Below are positions 1-7,014 of a stretch of 13,681 nucleotides of DNA, piece by piece. A program made the translations under genes and the position numbers. The notes below the pieces were generated by a model, which saw only the letters and a program-made list of their open reading frames with translations, was not told where the DNA came from and ran no database searches. The stretch's first letter is position 1; every line of letters begins with the position of its first letter. The stretch spans positions 1-13,681 of the forward strand of contig JABZHP010000029.1 of assembly GCA_015258785.1 (NCBI GenBank), given 5' to 3'. This DNA is from Atopobium sp. GTDB lineage: Bacteria; Actinomycetota; Coriobacteriia; Coriobacteriales; Atopobiaceae.

Positions 1-167
1 CGCTCTACCTGCTTATGTACGGAAGAATTGTTGTACGCAGTACGACTTTTCTTGAATGGATTGAGCATGTAAAACCTAAGATCTTCTTTAGCGCGGTTAG
101 AAACTTTGATATATCAATTTTTATTTGTTGTATCGATTGTAGTCCACGATGTACATTAGGTAACAGA

Positions 168-196
168 TTGACAAACAATCGTGCGAAGATTGTTAC
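168..196 (+). promoter_or_regulatory. Candidate ppc promoter with internal dyad
   Basis: A perfect -35 hexamer TTGACA (168-173) is followed after 17 bp by a weak -10 TGTTAC (191-196). A perfect 7-bp inverted repeat, AACAATC (174-180) and GATTGTT (188-194), fills the spacer and runs into the -10, a usual place for a repressor. Transcription from here would start near 203 and give a 5' UTR of about 47 nt to the chosen ppc start. Bases 1-167 contain no gene I can support. Open frames run in from the left edge, but none has recognisable content, so this may be the tail of an upstream gene or an intergenic region. Confidence 0.4.
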
Positions 197-249
197 AAAT
201 GGGTATGGTAGATAGTACGTATTCTGAGTCATGTGACGAAAGGATGAGC

Positions 250-3117
250 ATGGCAGGCAATCCTCAAGATTCAAATCTAGAGTCCAGCAATGCTTCTTTT
301 GACGAGAAACCCATCGATGGTGCAACAACTTCTGAAGTAGCTCAATCGCTTCTTGAACGACGCGGGAATGAGATTGCTGCTGCTCGTACCCTTATTCAAG
401 CGCTTAAAGCGCCAGCTCCTCTGCGCGATAACCTTACCTTCTTTTTGCGTTTGGTAAGAAAAGTGCTTGCTGAGTACAATCCAGATCTTCTTACTAGTTT
501 TGACACGTTGTTGGTTGAGGCAATTAAAGCTGGACCAGATGATTTGTCTACAACTCGCGCACCTTTGCTGCTTGAGGCAATCAATGCGGTACTCAAAGTA
601 GATTCAGAGAAGGAATCGCTTAATGCTTTTCTGCGTTTTGCTTCTACCATTGACAGCCTAAGCATGGAAGACTCCGTGCTTCTCATGCGTGCATTTGTAA
701 CTTTCTTCCACTTAGCAAATCTTTGTGAAGAGAATTATCGTGTTACCAGCCTGCGCTCTCGTGAGGCTTCTGTTGATCCATCTTCTGCAGAAGACCCTAT
801 CAATGAGATAACCGTTGCATATAGACAACTTATTGACGAGTGCGGTGAAGAAGAGGCAAAAGCACGTCTTAATCGTCTTGAGTTCCACCCCGTCTTTACC
901 GCGCACCCAACTGAGGCTCGTCGTAAAAACGTTGAGCGCCGAATCCGTACCATCTCAGAGCTTCTTGATGAGCGTCAGAGGCTTGGTGGTCCTGCTCGTG
1001 TGGAAAACGAGCGTCGCATGCTGCAAGAGATTGACGGCCTATTCCGTACGTCTCCTATCGGCCATAAAAAGCCAACTCCTTTGGAGGAGGCAGATACTGT
1101 CCTCAACATTTTTGATACCACCCTTTTTGAGATGGTTCCTTCGGTATATCGCCGCTTTGATAACTGGGTGCTGGGAGAAAACGCTGGTTGTGTGTCGCCT
1201 GTCTGCCCACCATTTTTCCGTCCAGGTAGCTGGATTGGCTCCGACCGCGACGGTAACCCTAATGTTACTGCTCTGGTTTCTCGCCAAGTTGCCGAGAAGT
1301 ACCGTGTACACGTACTGCAGGCACTGGCTCGGGCTACCAAGGAAGTCAGTCGAGGCTTGACGCTTGATGGTATTTCTACTCCAGCTTCGCCTGCGCTTGT
1401 CAATCTTTGGGCACAGCAGGTAGAAATGAGCCAGGCCCTGACCTCTAGGGCTATTGATAAGGCTGGGTCTGAGTTGCACCGTGCGGCAATGCGCGTCATT
1501 TCTGGCCGACTCAGCGCCACCATTGAGCGCAATGCTGACCTGATGTATCAAAACGCTGAAGAGTTTATTGCTGATCTTCGCGTTATTCAGGATTCACTGG
1601 CTCAAGCAGGGGCTTTCCGTATTGCCTACGGTCCTGTTCAGAAGCTTATCTGGCAGGCTCAAACTTTTGGCTTCCACTTGGTAGAGATGGAGTTCCGTCA
1701 GCACTCTTTGGTGCACAAGCGCGCACTTGCAGATCTTGAGACACACCCATCAACTGCCGAGAAACCCGCCAAGCTTGATGCTATGACTCAAGAAGTGCTG
1801 GATACCTTCCGCTCCATTGGTTCAATTCAAAAGAAGAACGGTATCAACGCTGCTCGTCGCTATATTATTTCGTTTACGCAGTCTGCTCAGGATGTTGAGA
1901 ATGTCTATAAGCTTGCACGTCTTGCGTTTGCAAATGAAGAGGATGTTCCTGTACTAGACGTTATTCCACTCTTTGAGCAAATTGAAGACCTTGAGAACGC
2001 CGTTGCCACACTTGACCAGGTAATTCAGCTTCCTGAGGTGCAGGCGCGTCTTGCTCAGACAGACCGCAAGCTTGAGGTTATGTTGGGCTATTCTGATTCC
2101 TCGAAGGATGAGGGACCAACTACGGCAACACTGGTACTTCATAAGACTCAGGCTGCTTTGGCAGAGTGGGCAGAGAAGAACTCCATTGACCTCATCTTGA
2201 TGCATGGTCGTGGTGGCGCAGTTGGTCGCGGTGGTGGTCCTGCAAACCGTGCTGTTTTGTCTCAGCCTAAGGGATCAGTAAACGGTCGCTTTAAACTTAC
2301 TGAGCAGGGAGAAGTTATCTTTGCTCGTTATGGAGATCCAACACTTGCTCGCCGTCACGTAGAGTCCGTTGCTGGAGCAACTCTGCTTCAGATGGCACCT
2401 TCTATTGAACAGAAGAATACCCAGACAGACGTGAAGTTTGCTTCGCTCGCTTCTGAGCTTGATAAAGCGTCCAAGCAGCGTTTTTTGGAGCTCATTCACT
2501 CCGATGGCTTTGCTGAGTGGTTCTCGGTTGTTACCCCTCTGACAGAGATTGGTCTTCTCCCCATTGGTTCAAGACCTGCAAAACGTGGCCTGGGCGCCAA
2601 GTCTCTTGATGACTTGCGTGCTATCCCCTGGATTTTCTCGTGGTCACAGGCTCGTATCAACCTGGCTGCTTGGTACGGACTGGGCAGTGCCTGCGAGGCA
2701 GTAGGGGATATCGAACGCCTCCGTGAGGCATATAAAGAGTGGCCGCTGTTCACTACGTTTATCGACAACATTGAGATGTCAATCTCCAAAATTGATGCTC
2801 GTATCGCAAGGCTTTATTTGGCTCTGGGTGATCGCCCTGAGCTTTCAGAGATGGTTCTCTCCGAGATGTCGTTGACGCGCAAGTGGGTCCTTGCTATCAC
2901 CGGTAACAAGTGGCCGTTGGAGAACCGTCGTGTGCTTGGTCCTGTTATCCGTCTGCGTCTGCCATTTGTTAATATTCTCTCGGTTACGCAGGTGCATGCC
3001 CTGTCTGAGCTTCGTATAAGGGATGACATGCTTACTCCAGAGGAACGTGCAAACATTACGTATTTGATTTTGTGCACCGTGTCTGGTGTTGCCGCAGGTC
3101 TGCAGAATACGGGCTGA
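250..3117 (+). CDS. ppc: Phosphoenolpyruvate carboxylase
   Basis: This cytoplasmic enzyme makes oxaloacetate from PEP and bicarbonate, replenishing C4 acids for aspartate synthesis and fermentation. The product is 955 aa and shows the PEPC signatures in order: VFTAHPTEARRKN with catalytic His219, GSDRDGNPNVT (330-340), GYSDSSKDEG (613-622), MHGRGGAVGRGGGPAN with His652 and Arg654, and the invariant C-terminal QNTG (952-955). The first catalytic His lies about 80 residues later than in the 883-aa E. coli enzyme, so the N-terminus is longer. I chose ATG 250 because GAAAGG (238-243) lies six bases upstream. The in-frame GTG 181 and ATG 199, 205 and 244 lack a properly spaced ribosome site, and 181 and 199 fall upstream of the predicted transcription start. 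The gene stands alone, with its own promoter and terminator. The family assignment is secure; the exact start is less so. Confidence 0.97.
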   Translation: MAGNPQDSNLESSNASFDEKPIDGATTSEVAQSLLERRGNEIAAARTLIQALKAPAPLRDNLTFFLRLVRKVLAEYNPDLLTSFDTLLVEAIKAGPDDLSTTRAPLLLEAINAVLKVDSEKESLNAFLRFASTIDSLSMEDSVLLMRAFVTFFHLANLCEENYRVTSLRSREASVDPSSAEDPINEITVAYRQLIDECGEEEAKARLNRLEFHPVFTAHPTEARRKNVERRIRTISELLDERQRLGGPARVENERRMLQEIDGLFRTSPIGHKKPTPLEEADTVLNIFDTTLFEMVPSVYRRFDNWVLGENAGCVSPVCPPFFRPGSWIGSDRDGNPNVTALVSRQVAEKYRVHVLQALARATKEVSRGLTLDGISTPASPALVNLWAQQVEMSQALTSRAIDKAGSELHRAAMRVISGRLSATIERNADLMYQNAEEFIADLRVIQDSLAQAGAFRIAYGPVQKLIWQAQTFGFHLVEMEFRQHSLVHKRALADLETHPSTAEKPAKLDAMTQEVLDTFRSIGSIQKKNGINAARRYIISFTQSAQDVENVYKLARLAFANEEDVPVLDVIPLFEQIEDLENAVATLDQVIQLPEVQARLAQTDRKLEVMLGYSDSSKDEGPTTATLVLHKTQAALAEWAEKNSIDLILMHGRGGAVGRGGGPANRAVLSQPKGSVNGRFKLTEQGEVIFARYGDPTLARRHVESVAGATLLQMAPSIEQKNTQTDVKFASLASELDKASKQRFLELIHSDGFAEWFSVVTPLTEIGLLPIGSRPAKRGLGAKSLDDLRAIPWIFSWSQARINLAAWYGLGSACEAVGDIERLREAYKEWPLFTTFIDNIEMSISKIDARIARLYLALGDRPELSEMVLSEMSLTRKWVLAITGNKWPLENRRVLGPVIRLRLPFVNILSVTQVHALSELRIRDDMLTPEERANITYLILCTVSGVAAGLQNTG

Positions 3118-3203
3118 TGTCACACCGCTTGCCATAAGTTTGAGCAAACAAATGTTTATGTTTACGTAAAACTAGTACCACCTGAAATAAAGTTGCAATA
3201 TTT

Positions 3204-3249
3204 ATAAGGCGAGAAACCACTGGTAGACAGAGTTTCTCGCCTTATTTTT
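3204..3249 (+). terminator. Intrinsic terminator of ppc
   Basis: A perfect 14-bp stem is formed by ATAAGGCGAGAAAC (3204-3217) and GTTTCTCGCCTTAT (3232-3245), with a 14-nt loop and a T-rich tail just after it. It lies 87 bp past the ppc stop and separates ppc from the feo operon. Confidence 0.9.
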
Positions 3250-3270
3250 ACTTTAATTATTAAATGAAAG

Positions 3271-3299
3271 TTGAATTACCTTAACTTTTAGTTGATACT
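3271..3299 (+). promoter_or_regulatory. feo operon promoter
   Basis: TTGAAT (3271-3276), a 17-bp spacer and GATACT (3294-3299) form a good housekeeping-type promoter. The predicted start is near 3306, giving a leader of about 53 nt before feoA1. Confidence 0.6.
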
Positions 3300-3336
3300 A
3301 ATGAAGTAAAAGTTCGAAAGAGCAAACTTAGTTTGC
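3283..3336. promoter_or_regulatory. Candidate operator palindromes of the feo operon
   Basis: Three dyads overlap the promoter and early leader. TTAGT-TGAT-ACTAA (3288-3301) covers the -10. AACTTTTA (3283-3290) and TAAAAGTT (3307-3314) enclose it. GCAAAC-TTA-GTTTGC (3322-3336) lies in the leader just before the ribosome site. TTAG...CTAA halves are typical of DtxR/IdeR-family metal repressors, so iron-dependent repression is the natural inference. The regulator is not encoded in this window, and the spacings do not exactly match the classical 19-bp IdeR box. Confidence 0.45.
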
Positions 3337-3358
3337 CTACGTTATTTCGGGGGGATGC

Positions 3359-3625
3359 ATGGATACAGAAAAGACCTCACAGGGTTCTGCAAATTCTGGT
3401 CCAGTTCTTCCTCTTGCCATGCTTGGTGAGGGAGAGACTGCGTTGATCGTAACGGTTAAGGGTGCTTCTGATCTTCGCCAGCACCTCTCAACACTTGGTT
3501 TTGTTGAGGGCGCCGAGGTAAAGGTTATTTCACGCGTCAACGGCGACGTTATTGTTAGCGTTAAGGGTGCACGACTTGGACTGAACCGTCAGATGTCGTC
3601 GCACATCATGGTTTCTCCGCTCTAA
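3359..3625 (+). CDS. feoA: FeoA-domain protein, first copy
   Basis: An 88-aa cytoplasmic protein with one FeoA SH3-like domain from about residue 16 to 88, preceded by a short polar N-terminus (residues 1-15). The pattern GEGETALIVTVKG, then LGFVEGAEVKVISR and GDVIVSVKG-RLGLN, is typical of FeoA, which supports the FeoB ferrous-iron permease, probably through its GTPase domain. The start is ATG 3359, with a G-run (3349-3354) four bases upstream. An out-of-frame ATG at 3355 overlaps this start by 3 nt. The gene is first in the operon, 69 bp before the second feoA. The two copies share little sequence, so they are not a recent duplication. Confidence 0.88.
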   Translation: MDTEKTSQGSANSGPVLPLAMLGEGETALIVTVKGASDLRQHLSTLGFVEGAEVKVISRVNGDVIVSVKGARLGLNRQMSSHIMVSPL

Positions 3626-3642
3626 ACACTTTGTTGTATTGC

Positions 3643-3667
3643 GCTGCTGGTAAAACCCGCGGCTTTT
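3643..3667 (+). terminator. Weak terminator-like hairpin between feoA1 and feoA2
   Basis: GCTGC (3643-3647) pairs with GCGGC (3659-3663) with one G-U pair. Across a T/C mismatch, an inner GGT/ACC stem closes an AAA loop, and TTTT follows. It is too weak to stop all transcription, but it could lower expression downstream of feoA1 or act as a processing site. Confidence 0.25.
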
Positions 3668-3694
3668 AATACGTGTTTCGATGAAAGGAAGGTT

Positions 3695-3940
3695 ATGGCA
3701 ACTCTGAAAGAAGTTAAGGTGGGGGAGAGTTGCACGGTTGCTGCGCTAAAGGGTGTAGGCGCCGTGAAACGTCGCATCATGGACATGGGCCTTACTAAGG
3801 GCACTGAGGTTTACGTCAAAAAAGTAGCACCACTGGGAGACCCAATTGAGCTCACAGTTCGTGGCTACGAGCTTTCTATCCGCAAGGATGAAGCTGCAAG
3901 CATTGAAGTAGTAGACGTTCACAAGGTAGAGGAAGCCTAA
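3695..3940 (+). CDS. feoA: FeoA-domain protein, second copy
   Basis: An 81-aa single-domain FeoA protein. The core VGESCTVAALKGVGAVKRRIMDMGLTKG, quoted in parts as VGESCTV, GVGAVKRRIMDMGL and GTEVYVKKVAPLGDP, followed by VRGYELSIRKDEA, matches classical FeoA more closely than the first copy does. AAGGAAGG lies just upstream of ATG 3695. Its TAA stop shares a base with the feoB start (TAATG at 3938-3942), which implies translational coupling and a direct partnership with FeoB. The first FeoA copy may have a regulatory or accessory role; that is an inference. Confidence 0.92.
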   Translation: MATLKEVKVGESCTVAALKGVGAVKRRIMDMGLTKGTEVYVKKVAPLGDPIELTVRGYELSIRKDEAASIEVVDVHKVEEA

Positions 3941-6600
3941 TGGCACAAAAGACTATTATTGGTCTTGCAGGTAACCCAAACTGCGGTAAGACCACCCTAT
4001 TCAATGAGCTTACGGGCTCAAACGGCTACGTCGGCAACTGGCCAGGCGTTACCGTTGAGAAGAAGCAGGCAAATTGGCGTACCGATAAGGACGTCACCTT
4101 TGTCGACCTTCCTGGTATTTACTCTCTGTCTCCTTATTCACCTGAGGAGCAGGTATCTCGTGACTACCTCATTAATGAGCGCCCAGACGCCATTATTGAC
4201 CTTCTCGATGTTACCAACCTGGAGCGTAACCTCTATCTGACTACTCAGATTCTTGAGGCTGGCCGTCCAGTTATCCTTGGTCTTAACATGGTTGACCTGC
4301 TCAAGGAGTCCGGTGACGTCATTGATACCAAGGAGCTTTCCAAGCAGCTTGGTGTTGAGGTTATTGAGGTTTCCGCACTTCGCAACAAGAACATTGACAC
4401 TCTGGTAAAGACTGCAATTAAGGCCGGTCAGGAGGGAACTCCTGCTGAGGGTGTTAAGTGCTTTACCCCAGAGGTTGAAGAGGCTCTTGGCAAGATTGCT
4501 ACTGCAATCGAGGGCCTTGCTCCTGCAACTCTTTCTCGTTGGTACTCCATTAAGGTCTTTGAGCGCGATGCAAATGCAATTGCTCCTCTTAACCTTTCTG
4601 CCGAGAAGACCGCTGAGCTTGAGAAGATCATTGCTGCAGTTGAGCAGTCTCGCGATGACGATGCTGAGTCCATCATCACTTCTGACCGTTATGAGTGGAT
4701 TGCTGGCGTCATGGCAGCTTGTGTCAAGAAGGCTCCAAAGAAGCTGACCACTTCCGAGAAGATTGACCGCGTTGTTACTAACCGTATCCTCGGTCTTCCA
4801 ATCTTCGTTATCATCATGGCTCTTGTGTACTTCATCTCCATCTCTACTGTTGGTACGGGAGCAACTGACTGGGTCAACGATAACCTGTTTGACAAGGGTT
4901 TCCACTTCATGGGTATCGGCGATGCCGAGTACAATGAGGCAAAGGATGAGTTTGACTCTCATCACTATGGTGACCAGATCGACGCTTATCTCAACGCAGC
5001 TGACGAGGCTGGTATTGATACCACTGAGGTTCGTGCTGCAATCGAAGCTAAACAGTGGGATTCTGACGCTATCACCAACTTTGAGGCAGAGACTGCCAAG
5101 AAGAACGTTGTTGCTCTGAGCGCACCAGTTCATGACGAGGATGGCAACTTCGTTGATACTGACGACAATCCTCTTAAGCTTGATGCTGACGGCAAACCAA
5201 TTCTTGCTGAGGGTCAGGAACTCCAGACTCTTGGTGGCGTAACTGCCGCTGGCTTTAAGACTGCTGTTGAAGGCGCTGCTACTGAGCCAGATGCTTCCCA
5301 GTACGGCATGTATGTCCCAGGTATTCCTGATCTTGCTCGCGGTGCTCTTGCAGGTGCTGGCGCAAGCCCCGTTGTCACTAGCCTTGTAGTTGACGGTATT
5401 ATCGGCGGCGTTGGCTCTGTCCTTGGCTTTATCCCACAGATGCTTGTTCTGTTTATCATGCTGTGCTTCCTTGAGGACTGCGGTTACATGAGCCGTGTTG
5501 CCTTTGTTATGGACCGCGTGTTCCGTCGCTTTGGCCTGTCCGGCAAGTCCTTCATTCCACTTCTGATTTCTTCTGGCTGTGGTGTTCCTGGCGTTCTTTC
5601 TACTCGTACCATTGAGAACGAGAAGGACCGCCGTATGACTGCAATGCTCACCACCATGATTCCTTGCTCCGCAAAGCAGCCAATCATTGCTTTGGTTATG
5701 GGTGTTCTTATTGGTGGCTCTTCTGCTTGGTGGGTTGCTCCTGCTTTCTACTTCCTTGGCGTTGCAATGATTGTTATTTCTGCAGTCATGCTGAAGAAGA
5801 CTAAGGCATTTGAGGGCGAGCCTGCACCATTTGTTATGGAGCTTCCTGATTACCACATGCCTTCTATCAAGTCTTGGGCAATGCATGTTTGGGAGCGTAT
5901 CTCTGCATACATCCTTAAGGCTGGTACCATCATCTTCGCAGCGGCTATTGGTATCTGGGTTCTTTCCAACTTTGGTTGGGCAACCTGGGATGGCGCAAAC
6001 GGCGTCTTTGGTTACCTTCCAGGCATTGAGGGCGCTCCTGAGAATGTCATGGACTTCTCCCTGCTTGCAGCTGTTGGTGGTTTCATCGGCGTTATCTTTG
6101 CTCCTCTTGGATTTGCAAACTGGCAGGCAACTGCAGCTTCCATCTCTGCTCTGATCGCAAAAGAGAACCTTGTTTCTACCTTTGGTGTTCTTTACGGTCT
6201 TGGTGATGCAAGCGAGAAGTCCGTTACTATGTGGTCTGGCTTCGCAGGCATGTTCACCGATGCTGGCGGTATTCTCCACGTTGGTGCTATGTGCGCATTT
6301 GTTGCATTCAATATGCTTGACGCACCTTGCTTCGCTGCAGTTGGTTCCATCCGTCGTCAGATGAATGACTCTAAGTGGTTCTGGTTTGCTATTGGCTATC
6401 AGTGCGTATTTGCATGGATTGTTGGTCTTATCATCAACCAGTTCTGGGAGTTCTTCGTTCTTGGTTCCTTCGGTGTCTGGACTGTTATTGCTTTTGCCTT
6501 CTTGGCAGCAATTCTCTTCCAGCTCTTCCGTCCTGCTCCAAAGTGGGATAAGAAGGACGACAAGATCCTTACCAACCTTACCGAGGTTGCAAAGGCATAA
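3940..6600 (+). CDS. feoB: Ferrous iron transport protein FeoB with large extracytoplasmic insert
   Basis: An 886-aa inner-membrane Fe(II) permease with an N-terminal GTPase domain. The G motifs are GNPNCGKT (11-18, G1), Thr38 in GVTVEKK (G2), DLPG (56-59, G3), NMVD (116-119, G4) and SALRNKN (G5). The first membrane helix is near 283-305. Later come the gate helices FIPQMLVLFIMLCFLEDCGYM, quoted in parts as FIPQMLVLF and EDCGYMSR, then SGCGVPGVLSTRTIENEKD and PCSAKQPIIAL, whose Cys residues mark the proposed iron path. FeoB usually has about 650-770 residues. The excess is mostly an acidic stretch of about 125 residues (328-453) after the first helix, predicted outside the membrane. No feoC follows; a terminator does. 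The family assignment is certain; the insert has no function I can name. Confidence 0.97.
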   Translation: MAQKTIIGLAGNPNCGKTTLFNELTGSNGYVGNWPGVTVEKKQANWRTDKDVTFVDLPGIYSLSPYSPEEQVSRDYLINERPDAIIDLLDVTNLERNLYLTTQILEAGRPVILGLNMVDLLKESGDVIDTKELSKQLGVEVIEVSALRNKNIDTLVKTAIKAGQEGTPAEGVKCFTPEVEEALGKIATAIEGLAPATLSRWYSIKVFERDANAIAPLNLSAEKTAELEKIIAAVEQSRDDDAESIITSDRYEWIAGVMAACVKKAPKKLTTSEKIDRVVTNRILGLPIFVIIMALVYFISISTVGTGATDWVNDNLFDKGFHFMGIGDAEYNEAKDEFDSHHYGDQIDAYLNAADEAGIDTTEVRAAIEAKQWDSDAITNFEAETAKKNVVALSAPVHDEDGNFVDTDDNPLKLDADGKPILAEGQELQTLGGVTAAGFKTAVEGAATEPDASQYGMYVPGIPDLARGALAGAGASPVVTSLVVDGIIGGVGSVLGFIPQMLVLFIMLCFLEDCGYMSRVAFVMDRVFRRFGLSGKSFIPLLISSGCGVPGVLSTRTIENEKDRRMTAMLTTMIPCSAKQPIIALVMGVLIGGSSAWWVAPAFYFLGVAMIVISAVMLKKTKAFEGEPAPFVMELPDYHMPSIKSWAMHVWERISAYILKAGTIIFAAAIGIWVLSNFGWATWDGANGVFGYLPGIEGAPENVMDFSLLAAVGGFIGVIFAPLGFANWQATAASISALIAKENLVSTFGVLYGLGDASEKSVTMWSGFAGMFTDAGGILHVGAMCAFVAFNMLDAPCFAAVGSIRRQMNDSKWFWFAIGYQCVFAWIVGLIINQFWEFFVLGSFGVWTVIAFAFLAAILFQLFRPAPKWDKKDDKILTNLTEVAKA

Positions 6601-6628
6601 GCTACTACTAGATTAGTACGCTGACCTG

Positions 6629-6662
6629 ATCCCCCGCACCAATTCGGCGCGGGGGATTTTTT
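6629..6662 (+). terminator. Intrinsic terminator of the feo operon
   Basis: The stem ATCCCCCGC (6629-6637) and GCGGGGGAT (6649-6657) has an 11-nt loop and runs into six T residues. It lies about 30 bp after the feoB stop, so RNA made further downstream needs its own promoter. Confidence 0.92.
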
Positions 6663-6781
6663 GTGCCAATTTAAAAAGCGCATCAGAGGCAGGTATGTTT
6701 GAAAAGGTCATTCAAAAACAAGGGCGAGAATACACATTTATCTCGGACTTTCTTGATATAAGATAAAAATCCATAGACATG

Positions 6782-6800
6782 TAAACTTAGTCTAACTTTT
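6782..6800. promoter_or_regulatory. IdeR/DtxR-like palindrome
   Basis: The sequence is centred on T6791 with core TTAGTCTAA. The 15-nt block AACTTAGTCTAACTT is palindromic apart from its centre and one C/C pair. Over 19 positions it agrees with the IdeR consensus (TTAGGTTAGGCTAACCTAA) at 12. GTAAAC (6781-6786) and GTTTAC (6807-6812) form a further outer repeat. It shares AAACTTAGT with the feo leader dyad (3324-3332). It lies about 50 bp upstream of the RNA promoter at 6842. Iron control is an inference. Confidence 0.35.
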
Positions 6801-6841
6801 TGTAGAGTTTACGAAATTAGATAAAAAAGTTGAAAATGTTC

Positions 6842-6870
6842 TTGTAAGTTTCCCTCGGTTAACTTACTAT
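6842..6870 (+). promoter_or_regulatory. Promoter of the small RNA after feoB
   Basis: TTGTAA (6842-6847), a 17-bp spacer and TACTAT (6865-6870) form a good promoter. A perfect inverted repeat, GTAAGTT (6844-6850) and AACTTAC (6861-6867), overlaps both hexamers and could be an operator. The predicted start near 6877 coincides with the first base of the first RNA hairpin. Confidence 0.55.
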
Positions 6871-6876
6871 GTTTTT

Positions 6877-6995
6877 AAGCAATTTATTTGCTTGCTTTAT
6901 TCAGGTTCCCGTAGCTCGGAGAAAGACCCTCTCCCTTTCTTGCGAGCGTAGAACACGAGCCGCTGACTCTGGGTGTCAGCGGCTCGCCCCTTTTT
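6877..6995 (+). ncRNA. Candidate small RNA with C-rich loop, about 119 nt
   Basis: This stretch lies between the feo terminator and the convergent CDF gene and encodes no credible protein. It predicts three hairpins in a row. The first is AAGCAA/TTGCTT (6877-6893). The second is GCTCG-G-AGAAAG / CTTTCT-TG-CGAGC (6914-6947), with the 9-nt apical loop ACCCTCTCC (6926-6934). The third is a terminator. A promoter ends seven bases before the first hairpin. The CCCTCTCC loop and the upstream TTGCTTTATTCAG (6892-6904) recur in the leader at 12371-12403. C-rich loops in Gram-positive sRNAs commonly pair with G-rich ribosome sites; that role here is inferred. It could instead be a riboswitch-type attenuator of an unseen small ORF, but no ORF follows on this strand. 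Its position after feoB suggests an iron link. Confidence 0.55.
6956..6995 (+). terminator. Terminator of the small RNA
   Basis: A 12-bp perfect stem, CGAGCCGCTGAC (6956-6967) and GTCAGCGGCTCG (6975-6986), has a 7-nt loop and is followed by CCCC and TTTTT. On the opposite strand no T-run follows the stem, so it serves the + strand transcript and not the CDF operon. Confidence 0.8.
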
Positions 6996-7014
6996 AAGAT
7001 GTATTTACTTGCTT

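Noticed and set aside
181..249. Longer ppc start at GTG 181 or ATG 199/205
   Set aside because: These lack a ribosome site, GTG 181 and ATG 199 lie before the predicted transcription start, and the extra residues add no homology. ATG 250 has GAAAGG at a proper distance.
3161..3170. Palindrome TTTACGTAAA between ppc and its terminator
   Set aside because: It is AT-rich, short, and downstream of the coding region with no promoter near it. It is likely chance.
4138..6279. A 713-codon open frame antisense to feoB
   Set aside because: It mirrors feoB, whose strong codon bias removes stops from the opposite strand. The product has no recognisable domain and no ribosome site.
6695..6766. 23-codon ORF after the feo terminator with AGAGG upstream
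   Set aside because: It has no promoter between it and the feo terminator and no recognisable sequence. It is too short to support from sequence alone.
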